Part shown: positions 8,906 to 18,356 of the stretch, one piece after another
How the letters are laid out: every line of letters starts with the position of its first letter
Position numbering within the stretch: position 1 is the stretch's first letter
Notes under the pieces: generated by a model
Told to the model about the DNA's origin: nothing
The model's database searches: none
The model's input: the letters and a program-made list of their open reading frames with translations, nothing else
Position numbers and translations under genes: made by a program
Source: Glycomyces lechevalierae
GTDB taxonomy: Bacteria; Actinomycetota; Actinomycetes; Mycobacteriales; Micromonosporaceae
Assembly: GCF_027622945.1 (NCBI RefSeq)
Contig: NZ_JAPZVQ010000012.1
Span: 1 to 64,000 of the forward strand
Direction: 5' to 3'
DNA length: 64,000 nucleotides

Positions 8906-9682
8906 CTAGGCGTGCTCCCCTTGGGCCGCGGCGACGAGCTCTTCGAAGTGCTTCATCTTGTCGATGACCTTGTCCGCGGTCGGCTCGGCCATGTCCTCGA
9001 CGATCTGGCCGTCCGCGAGGAAGACCACGCGGTCGGCGTACGCGGCGGCGGACGGGTCGTGGGTGACCATGACGATGGTCTGCCCGAAGTCGTCCACACT
9101 GGTGCGCAGGAAGCGGAGCACCTCGGCGCCCGAGCGGGTGTCGAGGTTGCCGGTGGGCTCGTCCGCGAAGACCACTTCGGGGCGCGAGGCGAGGGCGCGG
9201 GCGCAGGCGACGCGCTGCTGCTGGCCGCCGGAGAGCTCGGTCGGCTTGTGCGACAGGCGGTCGGCGAGGTCGAGGGTCTTGATGATCTGGTTGATCCAGG
9301 CGGGGTCGGCCTTGGCGCCGGCGATGGCCGCGGGCAGCGTGATGTTCTCTTCGGCCGTGAGGGTCGGCAGCAGGTTGAACTGCTGGAAGATGAAGCCGAT
9401 CTTGTCGCGGCGGAGTTTGGTGAGGGCCTTGTCGCCGAGGCCGGTGACGGCGGTGTCGCCGATGTGGACGGTGCCGCGGTCGGTGGTGTCGAGGCCGGCG
9501 AGGCAGTGCATGAGGGTGGACTTGCCGGACCCGGAGGGGCCCATGATGGCGGTGAACGCGCCGGAGGCGAACTCGACCGAGACGTCGCGGAGCGCGACGA
9601 CCTGGGCTTCGCCCATGCCGTAGGCCTTCCAGAGGCCTTCGGCCGATACGGCGGTGGTCCTGACGGGGGATGCGGTGGACAC
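8906..9682 (-). CDS. ABC transporter ATP-binding protein (module 2)
   Basis: A 258-aa MacB/LolD-class ATPase. Walker [10 protein letters not shown] is at residues 48-56, then [27 protein letters not shown] and VTHD. GTG at 9682 was preferred (MSTASPVRTT) because a GAAAGCGAGAG purine tract precedes it. A 50-codon upstream extension would run across the palindrome at 9812-9831. It is the first gene downstream of the two-component genes, after a 284-bp gap containing that palindrome, so the ABC modules probably have their own promoter. Confidence 0.9.
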   Translation of the reverse strand: MSTASPVRTTAVSAEGLWKAYGMGEAQVVALRDVSVEFASGAFTAIMGPSGSGKSTLMHCLAGLDTTDRGTVHIGDTAVTGLGDKALTKLRRDKIGFIFQQFNLLPTLTAEENITLPAAIAGAKADPAWINQIIKTLDLADRLSHKPTELSGGQQQRVACARALASRPEVVFADEPTGNLDTRSGAEVLRFLRTSVDDFGQTIVMVTHDPSAAAYADRVVFLADGQIVEDMAEPTADKVIDKMKHFEELVAAAQGEHA

Positions 9683-9811
9683 GACGCTCTCGCTTTCGAT
9701 GAAGGTGTCGGTGTGCCGAGGGATTCGGTGGTTTCCTGGTTCGCGAGACGCCGCTCGCGAAGTCGTTGCGTCAGACGCGAGGTGAGCGCATGACGTCGAC
9801 TCGGCTGATTG

Positions 9812-9831
9812 TGACATCATACATGATGTCA
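9812..9831. promoter_or_regulatory. perfect 20-bp palindrome, candidate operator
   Basis: TGACATCATACATGATGTCA is an inverted repeat with 9-bp arms around a 2-bp centre, 130 bp upstream of the ABC module start. On the minus strand it contains TATGAT, a good -10 hexamer, so a bound protein could block or position RNA polymerase. The neighbouring NarL-type response regulator is the obvious candidate ligand, since such regulators bind short inverted repeats. A repressor of another family is also possible. Confidence 0.6.
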
Positions 9832-9966
9832 TTCGGCGTCGTGTGGCTCGCGGTCATGTTCCGACGATATTGGACTCCGGACGTGCGCGCATCCGCTTCA
9901 CGGAGGGTCTTCGTCTACGTCGAGAGGCGGAGGCGGCGGTACCGGGGTACGACGCCGTCGCCGGTG

Positions 9967-10644
9967 TCAGCCGGTGCTGCCGGGCTTGACCAGGCCGCTC
10001 TCGTAGGCGAGGACGACGGCCTGGACGCGGTCGCGGACGCCGAGCTTGGTGAGCAGGTGGCCGACGTGGGTCTTGACGGTGGTCTCGCCGACGGTGAGGG
10101 TCTCGGCGATCTCGGCGTTCGTGAGGCCTTTCGCCAAGAGCAGCAGGACTTCCCGCTCGCGGGCGGTCAGGCCGTCGACGATCGCCGGGGCGGCGTCGCC
10201 GTCGCTGCCGCGGTGCTCGGCGAAGCGCCCCAAGAGGGTCGAGAGGATGTGCGGCGCGACGACCGCGCCGCCCCTGTGGACGGTGCGGATGGCCTCGACC
10301 AGGTCGGCGGCGGGCGCGTCCTTGGTGAGGAATCCGGCGGCGCCGGCCCGCAGCGCCCCGACGACGTACTCGTCGAGGTCGAAGGTGGTGAGCACGAGGA
10401 CGCGGGTGGGCAGGTTGGCCTGCACGATGTCCGCCGTGGCGGCCACGCCGTCGCGGCGGGGCATGCGGATGTCCATGAGCACGACGTCGGGGACGAGCCG
10501 CCGTGTGAGGTCGAAGGCCTCGACGCCGTCGCCGGCCTCGCCGACGATGTCGATGTCGGTCTCGGCGCCGAGGACCATCTTGAAGCCCGCGCGCAGGAGC
10601 TGCTGGTCGTCGGCGAGGAGGAGGCGGATCGGCCGGTCGTTCAA
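9967..10644 (-). CDS. NarL/FixJ-family response regulator
   Basis: A 225-aa two-component regulator. The receiver domain (about 5-125) has the acidic pair D12-D13, phosphoacceptor D58 in DVVLMDIRMP, and K in FLTKDAP. The LuxR-type helix-turn-helix (about 155-215) has LTAREREVLLLLAKGLTNAEIAETL and VKTHVGHLLTKLGV. The start is TTG at 10644, 7 nt after AGGGAG, overlapping the TGA of the kinase gene (TTGA). Translational coupling with the kinase shows they act as a pair. It probably controls the downstream ABC exporters. Confidence 0.92.
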   Translation of the reverse strand: MNDRPIRLLLADDQQLLRAGFKMVLGAETDIDIVGEAGDGVEAFDLTRRLVPDVVLMDIRMPRRDGVAATADIVQANLPTRVLVLTTFDLDEYVVGALRAGAAGFLTKDAPAADLVEAIRTVHRGGAVVAPHILSTLLGRFAEHRGSDGDAAPAIVDGLTAREREVLLLLAKGLTNAEIAETLTVGETTVKTHVGHLLTKLGVRDRVQAVVLAYESGLVKPGSTG

Positions 10645-11876
10645 CGTGTGACTCCCTGGAGGTGGGCGTTCTTGGGGAAGCGGGCCTCGACGAGGTAGCC
10701 GCCGCCGGGCCGGGGCCCGGCTTCGAGGGTGCCGCCGTACAGGGTGGCGCGCTCGCGCATGCCGATGAGGCCGTGGCCGCCGGAGAACCCCGAGACGACG
10801 GGGGCGCCGTGGCCCGAGTCGCCCACGGCGATGCGGAACTCGGCCTCGCCGTAGTCGACCACGATGCCGGCCCTGGCCTGCGGCCCGGCGTGCTTGATGG
10901 TGTTCGTCAGGGCCTCCTGGGCGATGCGGTAGACCGCCAGGCTCACGCCCGTCGGCAGCGGGTACTCCTCGCCGCGGACGGTGTAGCGCACCGGCAGGCC
11001 GGCGTCCTTGGTCTGCGCCACCAGCGCCCGCAGCGAGTCCACTGTAGGCTGCGGCTCGAGGTCGGCGCTGCCGCCTTCGTCGCGGCCCTGCCGCAGCACG
11101 GTGAGGATGTCCCGCATTTCGCGCAGCGCGGTGCGCGCGGTCTGGTTCACCGTCGTGAGCGCCTCCTCGGCCGCCTCGGGATTCGTCCGCAGCACCCGCT
11201 TGGCGCCTTCGGACATGACACCGATGACGGAGATGTGGTGGGCCACGACGTCGTGCAGCTCGCGGGCGATGCGCCGCTGCTCGTCCGCTACGGCCTGGGC
11301 CGCCAGCGCCTCCTGGCGCTCCTCGGCGAGCCGGGCCCGGTCGGAGAGCTCCACGACGTGCTCGCGCCGGTTGCGGATGACACAGCCGATCCAGAACACC
11401 GTGGCCGCCAAGGCGAGGTTGAGGATCGTGACGAGTGTGCTCGTCAGGTGGTCGCCGTCGCGGAAAGCGGCCGACTGCACGAAGAGCGACACCGGCACCC
11501 AGATCGCGGCGGACGCGACCAGCGCCCGGGTCAGCGGCAGGTACGCGGCTGCGGTGTAGGTGAGGACGAACATGCCGACGCCGCTGTCCATGGCCAGGCC
11601 CATGAGCGGTTCGAAGAGGAACGCGGCGCTCATGACGGCCAGCGACAGGATGATCCCGCCCCACAGCCACTTGCGTCGCAGGCAGATCGCGGCGAACGGC
11701 ACGGCCATCAGTCCGGCCTGGGTCCAGGTGAGCGTCACCTCAGGGGAGATCGCCGCAGAGAGCGAGAAGAACCCGAGGTAGCCGACGGCGGCGACGACCG
11801 CCAGGAGCGTGTCGGCCAGGAGCGGCCGGTCGCGCAGACGGCGCTGCAGGCGTGTGAAAGTGGAGGCGGCGTGCAC
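10641..11876 (-). CDS. NarL-type sensor histidine kinase
   Basis: A 411-aa sensor kinase with a membrane sensor of five or six helices (about residues 20-165) and almost no extracytoplasmic loop. The HisKA_3 dimerisation domain has ARELHDVVAHH with phosphoacceptor H208. A HATPase_c domain follows (N box QEALTNTIKHA, G boxes GDSGHGAP and GGHGLIGMRERA). The short sensor resembles intramembrane kinases that respond to cell-envelope stress or to a partner ABC transporter. Start GTG at 11876 gives the earliest sensible frame, and no clear ribosome-binding site is seen. It is the first gene of the kinase-regulator unit. Confidence 0.9.
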   Translation of the reverse strand: MHAASTFTRLQRRLRDRPLLADTLLAVVAAVGYLGFFSLSAAISPEVTLTWTQAGLMAVPFAAICLRRKWLWGGIILSLAVMSAAFLFEPLMGLAMDSGVGMFVLTYTAAAYLPLTRALVASAAIWVPVSLFVQSAAFRDGDHLTSTLVTILNLALAATVFWIGCVIRNRREHVVELSDRARLAEERQEALAAQAVADEQRRIARELHDVVAHHISVIGVMSEGAKRVLRTNPEAAEEALTTVNQTARTALREMRDILTVLRQGRDEGGSADLEPQPTVDSLRALVAQTKDAGLPVRYTVRGEEYPLPTGVSLAVYRIAQEALTNTIKHAGPQARAGIVVDYGEAEFRIAVGDSGHGAPVVSGFSGGHGLIGMRERATLYGGTLEAGPRPGGGYLVEARFPKNAHLQGVTR

Positions 11877-11941
11877 GCTCTACACCGTATCCGCCGTTCC
11901 GGCCCGTTTCATCGAACGCGAGAATGATCCGCGAGTACGCC

Positions 11942-12799
11942 TCAGGTAGGAGGCGTGTCCTCCAGCGGCGCCTCGACGGGCATCGCCAGGCCCGGCAGGA
12001 CCGTCGGCAGCGGGTACGCCGGCGGCTCGCCCCCGAACTCCGGGCACAGCGCCTGGTGCGCGCACCAGCCGCACAGCTTCGACTTCTGCGGCCGGAACTC
12101 GCCCGTGGCGATCGCCTCGCGCATCACCGACCACAGCGCCTTCAGGGTCTTCTCGAACCCCTCCAGCTCGCGCTCCTTGGGGGAGTAGTCGAGCATCTGC
12201 CCGTCCCCGAGGTACATGAGCCGCAGCAGGGTCGGCACCGTGCCCCGCGTCCGCCACCACACGAGGGCGTAGAACTTCATCTGGAACAGCGCCTTGTCCG
12301 CGAACCGCTCCGGCGGGCGCTTCCCGGTCTTGTAGTCCACGAGCCGCACCAGGCCCTCCGGGTTCACGTCGGCCCGGTCGATGAACCCCTTGAGCGAGGT
12401 CCCGTCGTCGAGCGTGGTCGTCACCAGGCACTCGGTGCGGTGCGGCTGGAGCCGCTGCGGGTCCTCCATCGCGAAGTACGTCTCGACCAGGCGCCGCACG
12501 TTCCGCAGCCAGTCCGACTCGTCGTCGAGCCCGTCGAACAGCGCCGCGTACTCGCCCGAGGCCTGCAGCTTCGCCCACTCCGGCTCGATCATCGCCAGCG
12601 CCTGCCGCGGGGTGCGCCGGCCCGCGTCCAGCTCGTACAGCCGCTCGAGCACCGAGTGCACGAGCGTGCCCTGCACCTGCGCCTTCGACGGCGGCTCGGG
12701 CAGGCGGTCGACCGCCCGGAACCGGTAGAGCAGCGGGCACTGCTTGAAATCCCCGGCGCGCGAAGGGGAGAGCTGGGTCGGGCGGGTGGCGTGCGGCAT
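11942..12799 (-). CDS. RecB-family PD-(D/E)XK nuclease, probable Fe-S protein
   Basis: A 285-aa RecB-like exonuclease domain protein. It opens with LSPSRAGDFKQCPLLYRFR, the family start motif. The catalytic core has GFIDRADV followed by VRLVDYKTGK (D and K of the active site). C21 with C243, C246 and C252 in CGWCAHQALC matches the four-cysteine 4Fe-4S staple of AddB-type nucleases. Stand-alone proteins of this type lie beside trmI and the proteasome genes in other actinobacteria. The role is presumably DNA processing or repair; the substrate is unknown. Confidence 0.88.
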   Translation of the reverse strand: MPHATRPTQLSPSRAGDFKQCPLLYRFRAVDRLPEPPSKAQVQGTLVHSVLERLYELDAGRRTPRQALAMIEPEWAKLQASGEYAALFDGLDDESDWLRNVRRLVETYFAMEDPQRLQPHRTECLVTTTLDDGTSLKGFIDRADVNPEGLVRLVDYKTGKRPPERFADKALFQMKFYALVWWRTRGTVPTLLRLMYLGDGQMLDYSPKERELEGFEKTLKALWSVMREAIATGEFRPQKSKLCGWCAHQALCPEFGGEPPAYPLPTVLPGLAMPVEAPLEDTPPT

Positions 12800-12815
12800 C
12801 CGTCGAGCATAAAGC

Positions 12816-12838
12816 GGCGGACCGACACCCGGTCCGCC
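12816..12838 (-). terminator. hairpin after the methyltransferase gene
   Basis: GGCGGACC and GGTCCGCC form an 8-bp stem with a 7-nt loop just past the methyltransferase stop codon. No T tract follows. Confidence 0.4.
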
Positions 12839-12851
12839 CGACCCCTCGCGC

Positions 12852-13601
12852 TCAGACCGGCCGGACCCGGAACACGTGCGTGTCGTACGGCATCGCGAAC
12901 GACTCCCGGCCCTCCAGGTCCGGGTGCGACTCGAGCACCTCCTGCACGACCGCCTCGATCCGCGCCCTGCCGGCCTCGTCGGAGGTGAGGTAGTACGAGC
13001 GCGACTGGACCAGCCGCAGGACTCCGGCCCGGTCGATCGGCCACTCGTGGCGGAACACCTGGTGCTCGGCCTCGCCGAACAGGTCCCCGAAGTAGCCCGG
13101 CCGCGCGGCGGCCAGCGCGTCCCGCTCGCCCTGCGAGCTGCCGATGGCCTCGGTCAGCGCCGCGACCCACCCGGTCGACTCGTCACGGACGTTCCAGATC
13201 GGCGCGAGCACGCCGTCCGCGCGCAGCACACGGCGGATCTCGGGCATGGCCTTGTCCCGGTCGAACCAGTGGAACGACTGGCCCCCGGTCACGAGACCGA
13301 CGCTCGCATCCGGCACCGGGATCGCCTCGGCGCTCCCGGCCAGCGCGACCGCGCCGGGCGTGGCGCTCACGAGCTTGGCGCGCATGAGCTCGTCCGGCTC
13401 GACGGCCGTCACGCGGTGTCCCTGGGCGACGAGCACCCGGGTGAGCAGGCCGGTGCCGGCCCCGAGGTCGACGGCGTCGTCGGCCCGCCCGTCGGTCATC
13501 CACGCCACGGCCTCGGCCGGGTAGGTCGGGCGGATCGAGTCGTAGAGGTCGGCGGCGGGACCGAAGGACTGCGCCATGCGCTGATCGAAGCTCATGCCCA
13601 T
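12852..13601 (-). CDS. class I SAM-dependent methyltransferase
   Basis: A 249-aa methyltransferase of the Methyltransf_11 type. SAM-binding motif I is AVDLGAGTGLLTRVL, the acidic motif II is VTAVEPDELM, and motif III is LVTGGQSFHWFD (the QSFHWFD stretch is typical of a small-molecule methyltransferase subgroup). Two methionines (13601 and 13595) could start it, neither with a clear ribosome-binding site. It is divergent from the site-2 protease gene. The substrate is unknown. Confidence 0.85.
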   Translation of the reverse strand: MGMSFDQRMAQSFGPAADLYDSIRPTYPAEAVAWMTDGRADDAVDLGAGTGLLTRVLVAQGHRVTAVEPDELMRAKLVSATPGAVALAGSAEAIPVPDASVGLVTGGQSFHWFDRDKAMPEIRRVLRADGVLAPIWNVRDESTGWVAALTEAIGSSQGERDALAAARPGYFGDLFGEAEHQVFRHEWPIDRAGVLRLVQSRSYYLTSDEAGRARIEAVVQEVLESHPDLEGRESFAMPYDTHVFRVRPV

Positions 13602-13680
13602 ACCGTACGCGCGTCATATTAGAACTTCAACAGGCCGCGCCGCGGGTCCCGTTGTGCGCGGACGCGTAGCATTGCCGCCG

Positions 13681-14787
13681 ATGTCGACTGCAAACACGCT
13701 GGCCTTCCGCAAAGCCGGATTCACCCTCGTCCGCTTCAAGGGCATCCCCGTCACCCTCGGCTACACCTGGCTGCTCCTGGCCGCCGTGGTCGTGATCGTC
13801 TACGCCCCGATCGTGCAGCGCTCGGTCCCCGGCCTCAGCACCGGCGCCGCGCTCATCGTCGCCGCCCTCTTCGCCGTCACCCTCCTCGTCTCGGTGTTCC
13901 TCCACGAACTCGGCCACGCCCTCGTGAGCCTGCGCGCCGGCATCGGCGTCCGCCAGATCAACCTCGACGCCCTCGGCGGCTTCACCGAGATGGACCGCGA
14001 AGCGCCCCGGCCCGGCACGGCCGCCGCCATCGCGCTGGCCGGCCCGGCCGTCTCCGCCGTCCTCGGCGGCATCGGCCTCGCCGGGCTCTTCGTCACCGCC
14101 CCCGGCTCGCTCCTCTGGCAGTTCGCGTTCCAGATTTGCGTCGCCAACCTCCTCGTGGCCGTCTACAACCTCCTGCCGGGACTGCCCCTGGACGGCGGCA
14201 AAGCCCTCCAGGCCGGCATCTGGGCCGCCACCGGCGACCGCTGGACCGGCTACCGCGTCGCCGGCTGGGCCGGGCGCGTCGTCGCCGTCGGCACCATCGC
14301 CGGAGGCCTGTGGCTCTACGCCTCCGACTGGTTCTCCGCGTTCGGGCTGCTCCTGCTCATCTTCGTGGCGTTCGAACTCTGGCGCGGGGCGACCGGCGCC
14401 ATCCGCGCCGCCCGCATGGGCCCGCGCGTCAAGGCCCTGGACGCCGCGGCGCTGGCCCGCCCGATCGTCCTCGTGCCCGCCTCGGCGACCCTGGGGGAAG
14501 CCCTGGCGGCCGCGAACGGGCGAGAGATCGTCGCCGTCGACGGCAAGCCCGTCGGGGTCCTCGACCACGCCGCCGCCGACGCCGTCCCGGAGGACCAGGT
14601 GGCCGCGATGCCGCTGGCCGGGCTGCTGCGCTCGGTCGGGCAGGTCCCGGGGCTCAAGGCCGAGCTCAAGGGCCAGGCGCTGGTGGACGTGATCGGCAAG
14701 AGCGGCGCGGAGCGGTTCTTCGTGGTCGATGAGGGCCGCCTGACAGGCCTGCTCTACACCGCCGACGTGGTCAAAGCCCTCCGTTAA
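13681..14787 (+). CDS. site-2 protease (M50) with C-terminal CBS-like region
   Basis: A 368-aa membrane metalloprotease of the Rip3/SpoIVFB-like group. Zinc motif HELGH is at residues 75-79. The third ligand is in NLLPGLPLDGG, about 90 residues later. Several hydrophobic helices span about 25-250. The C-terminal part (about 270-368) resembles a CBS pair (IVAVDGKPVGVLD; FFVVDEGRLTGLLYTADVV). ATG at 13681 was chosen because TAGCAT lies 8 nt upstream, suggesting a leaderless or very short leader. An in-frame extension upstream overlaps the divergent gene. Such proteases cut membrane-anchored regulators; the target is unknown. It directly precedes trmI. Confidence 0.9.
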   Translation: MSTANTLAFRKAGFTLVRFKGIPVTLGYTWLLLAAVVVIVYAPIVQRSVPGLSTGAALIVAALFAVTLLVSVFLHELGHALVSLRAGIGVRQINLDALGGFTEMDREAPRPGTAAAIALAGPAVSAVLGGIGLAGLFVTAPGSLLWQFAFQICVANLLVAVYNLLPGLPLDGGKALQAGIWAATGDRWTGYRVAGWAGRVVAVGTIAGGLWLYASDWFSAFGLLLLIFVAFELWRGATGAIRAARMGPRVKALDAAALARPIVLVPASATLGEALAAANGREIVAVDGKPVGVLDHAAADAVPEDQVAAMPLAGLLRSVGQVPGLKAELKGQALVDVIGKSGAERFFVVDEGRLTGLLYTADVVKALR

Positions 14788-15744
<957 letters not shown>

Positions 15745-15799
15745 CGATCCGGTCACATTCTGAGTCGGATTCACGACTTTCCAAGCGCCGAAACGAGAT

Positions 15800-15833
15800 T
15801 CGGGCGGGTGACGCGAACGCGTCACCCGCCCGA
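15800..15833. terminator. bidirectional terminator between trmI and ferredoxin gene
   Basis: A perfect 16-bp stem (TCGGGCGGGTGACGCG, loop AA, complementary arm) lies between the convergent trmI and ferredoxin genes, flanked by ATTTCGGT on one side and complementary CGAAAC on the other. It can serve both strands. Confidence 0.85.
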
Positions 15834-15844
15834 TTTCGGTCTCG

Positions 15845-16132
15845 CTAGTCGTCGGCGCCGGGGCCGGCGACGGCCGTCTTCGTCGCCCGGTCGCGGACGT
15901 AGATGCATTCGCCGGGGCAGTCGTGGGCGGCGTTCACAATGTCCAGACGCAGGTGTTCGGGCACGTCGACTTGTGAACCGGCCGTAGTCAACAGCTCACC
16001 GTCCGGGGCCTTCACGTAGGCCAGCCCGTCGATGTCGAACTCGAAGACCGAGGGCGCGTACTGCACGCAGAGCCCGTCGCCCGTGCAGGCGTCCTGGTCG
16101 ATCGAGACTTCGAGTTCACGTTCCTCAGCCAT
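15845..16132 (-). CDS. 3Fe-4S type ferredoxin
   Basis: A 95-aa ferredoxin. The cluster motif is C16-TGDGL-C22, where an Asp stands in place of the central cysteine, plus C72 in DCPGEC. This is the C-x2-D-x2-C...C-P signature of 3Fe-4S ferredoxins that often feed cytochrome P450s. A further cysteine, C76, follows. ATG at 16132 is preceded closely by GGGGGAC. It is divergent from arc with a 118-bp shared promoter region. No P450 gene is nearby, so the partner is unknown. Confidence 0.9.
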   Translation of the reverse strand: MAEERELEVSIDQDACTGDGLCVQYAPSVFEFDIDGLAYVKAPDGELLTTAGSQVDVPEHLRLDIVNAAHDCPGECIYVRDRATKTAVAGPGADD

Positions 16133-16208
16133 GTCCCCCAGATTAATTGCCGCGAAGAAGCTGGCGCAATGTCGGTGTCGAGTCTTACTATTGGCCTCCC
16201 CAGCCAGC

Positions 16209-16214
16209 TACGGT
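16209..16214 (+). promoter_or_regulatory. putative -10 box for arc
   Basis: TACGGT would give a start site near 16221 and a ~30-nt leader containing the GGGAGG ribosome-binding site of arc. Pattern match only. Confidence 0.35.
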
Positions 16215-16250
16215 TGGAGTAGGACAACCCTCACTCGGGAGGTGTGACCC

Positions 16251-18032
16251 GTGGCACGTAGCAACGATGACCGTCGACAGAACCTGAGCCAGGGCTCAGA
16301 GCACGACGAACTGTCAGGACAGGTCGAAGAGCTCCAGGAAGAACTGGCCGCTGCCCGACGCCGTCTCACCGAAACGCCCCGACACATGCACATTCTGGAG
16401 GAGCGGCTCGCCGCCGCCCAATCCCAGATCGATCGCCTGTCGGAGCAGAACGAGCGGCTCGTGGCCACCTTGAAGGAGGCCCGCGAGCAGATCGTCTCAC
16501 TGAAAGAGGAAATCGACCGGCTCGCCCAACCGCCGTCCGGCTACGGCGTGTTCCTGGGGGCCCGTGAGGACGGCACCGTCGACGTCTTCACCTCCGGGAG
16601 GAAGTTCCGCGTCTCGCTCGCGCCGTCGATCGACCCCGACGAGCTCGAGCGCGGCCAGGAGGTCCTGCTCAATGACGCCATGAACGTGGTGGAGGTGCTC
16701 GACTACGAGCGCATCGGCGAGGTGGTGACGCTCAAGGAGCTCATCGAGGTCCCCGGAGGCGGCCCTCCGGACCGCGCGCTGGTGACCAGCCACGCCGACG
16801 AGGAGCGGGTCGTGCTGCTCTCCGACGCGCTCATCAACGGGCCGCTGCGCGCGGGCGACTCGGTCATGATCGAGCCGCGCGCCGGGTACGCGTACGAGCG
16901 CATCCAGAAGAGCGAGGTCGAAGAACTGGTCCTCGAAGAGGTCCCCGACGTCGACTACTACGACATCGGCGGCCTCGACGGCCAGATCGAGATGATCCGG
17001 GACGCGGTGGAACTCCCGTTCCTCCACGCCGACCTCTTCCGCGAGCACGAGCTGCGCGCCCCGAAGGGCATCCTGCTGTACGGCCCTCCGGGCTGCGGCA
17101 AGACGCTCATCGCCAAGGCCGTCGCGAACTCGCTGGCCAAGAAGGTCGCCGAGATGCGCGGCGAGGAGGCCTCCGGCCGGAGCTACTTCCTCAACATCAA
17201 GGGCCCCGAGCTGCTGAACAAGTACGTCGGCGAGACCGAGCGGCACATCCGCCTGGTCTTCCAGCGGGCCCGCGAGAAGGCCAGCGAAGGCATGCCCGTG
17301 ATCGTGTTCTTCGACGAGATGGACTCGATCTTCCGCACCCGCGGCTCGGGCGTGTCCTCGGACGTCGAGAACACCATCGTCCCCCAGCTCCTGTCGGAGA
17401 TCGACGGCGTGGAGGGCCTGGAGAACGTCATCGTCATCGGCGCCTCGAACCGAGAGGACATGATCGACCCGGCGATCCTGCGGCCCGGCCGCCTGGACGT
17501 CAAGATCAAGATCGAGCGGCCCGACGCCGAATCGGCGAAGGACATCTTCTCGAAGTACATCACCCCGACCCTGCCGCTGCACGACGACGACCTCGCCGAG
17601 CACGACAAGGACCGGGACGCCACCGTGCAGTCGATGATCCAGGCGGTCGTCGAGCGGATGTACTCCGAAGTGGACGAGAACCGCTTCCTCGAGGTCACCT
17701 ACGCCGACGGCGACAAGGAAGTGCTCTACTTCAAGGACTTCAACTCCGGCGCGATGATCGAGAACATCGTCGCCCGGGCGAAGAAGATGGCCATCAAGGA
17801 CTTCCTGACGCACCAGTCGAAGGGCATCCGGCTGAGCCACCTCATCGACTCCACAGTCGACGAGTTCCGCGAGAACGAGGACCTCCCGAACACCACCAAC
17901 CCCGACGACTGGGCCCGCATCTCCGGCAAGAAGGGCGAGCGGATCGTCTACATCCGCACGCTCGTCTCCGGCAAGGGCCCCGACTCCGGCCGCAGCATCG
18001 ACACCGTGTCGAACACCGGCCAGTACCTGTAG
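16251..18032 (+). CDS. arc: proteasome-associated AAA ATPase (ARC/Mpa)
   Basis: A 593-aa hexameric unfoldase that binds pupylated proteins and feeds them to the 20S proteasome. An N-terminal coiled coil (about 20-95, the Pup-binding part) is followed by OB interdomains (about 97-230). The AAA module has Walker A GPPGCGKT (278-285), Walker B IVFFDE (351-356) and the arginine-finger region RPGRLDVKI. The C-terminal GQYL is the proteasome-docking tail. GTG at 16251 has GGGAGG 10 nt upstream. It heads the proteasome region, with dop next. A tandem repeat array starts exactly at its stop codon. Confidence 0.97.
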   Translation: MARSNDDRRQNLSQGSEHDELSGQVEELQEELAAARRRLTETPRHMHILEERLAAAQSQIDRLSEQNERLVATLKEAREQIVSLKEEIDRLAQPPSGYGVFLGAREDGTVDVFTSGRKFRVSLAPSIDPDELERGQEVLLNDAMNVVEVLDYERIGEVVTLKELIEVPGGGPPDRALVTSHADEERVVLLSDALINGPLRAGDSVMIEPRAGYAYERIQKSEVEELVLEEVPDVDYYDIGGLDGQIEMIRDAVELPFLHADLFREHELRAPKGILLYGPPGCGKTLIAKAVANSLAKKVAEMRGEEASGRSYFLNIKGPELLNKYVGETERHIRLVFQRAREKASEGMPVIVFFDEMDSIFRTRGSGVSSDVENTIVPQLLSEIDGVEGLENVIVIGASNREDMIDPAILRPGRLDVKIKIERPDAESAKDIFSKYITPTLPLHDDDLAEHDKDRDATVQSMIQAVVERMYSEVDENRFLEVTYADGDKEVLYFKDFNSGAMIENIVARAKKMAIKDFLTHQSKGIRLSHLIDSTVDEFRENEDLPNTTNPDDWARISGKKGERIVYIRTLVSGKGPDSGRSIDTVSNTGQYL

Positions 18033-18147
18033 CGAAGCGGAAGGTACCGGAAGCACAGTGTGTAGCGAAGCGGAAGGCACCGAAAGCGCAGTCTGTAGTG
18101 AAGCAGAAGGTACCGAAGGCGCAGTCTGTAGCGAACCGAAAGGTACG
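18028..18147. repeat. 33-bp tandem repeat array at the arc stop codon
   Basis: Three full 33-bp units begin at 18028, 18061 and 18094 (each starting TGTAGCGAAGCGGAAGG or a close variant). A degenerate partial fourth unit follows to about 18147. The first unit begins inside the last codon of arc, so each unit repeats the TGTAG that contains the stop codon. Units differ at a few positions each. Confidence 0.92.
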
Positions 18148-18171
18148 TACAACCTGTAAGTAACGTCGATT

Positions 18172-18202
18172 CGATCGGCCGGCGGCCCCCGCCGGCCGAT
18201 CG
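18172..18202 (+). terminator. hairpin between arc and dop
   Basis: A perfect 14-bp stem (CGATCGGCCGGCGG with its complement, 3-nt loop) stands between arc and dop. No T tract follows. It could end the arc transcript. Confidence 0.6.
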
Positions 18203-18343
18203 GCGCACCCTCGAACGTGTCAGACCACCCGCCACCGGGTAACCGGTCGCCATGAAGACCCAGAACCTCAACGGCGCGAAACTCGGCGGCCTGGAAAAGC
18301 AAACCTCTCCGATCGGAGGGAGCGCCGCCGCGCCCGAAGGGAC

Positions 18344-18349
18344 TAGGCT
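18344..18349 (+). promoter_or_regulatory. -10 box, leaderless promoter of dop
   Basis: TAGGCT lies 7 nt before the ATG of dop, so transcription would begin at or next to the start codon. There is no Shine-Dalgarno. Confidence 0.55.
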
Positions 18350-18356
18350 CGAGAGC

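Larger units (their letters stand above)
18033..18356 (+). other. arc-dop intergenic region
   Basis: This 324-bp gap holds the rest of the tandem repeat array, then the hairpin at 18172-18202, then a leaderless promoter for dop. The upstream in-frame extension of dop from 18252 is not supported by any ribosome-binding site and is treated as non-coding. Confidence 0.7.

Noticed and set aside
5169-8909. Very long plus-strand open frame (1246 codons) across the ABC genes
   Set aside because: It is antisense to two clear ABC genes, its product is a low-complexity Gly/Asp/Arg/Val mix, and such frames are expected opposite high-GC coding sequence.
18028-18147. CRISPR array
   Set aside because: The units are directly adjacent with no unique spacers, diverge from each other, and no cas genes are present.
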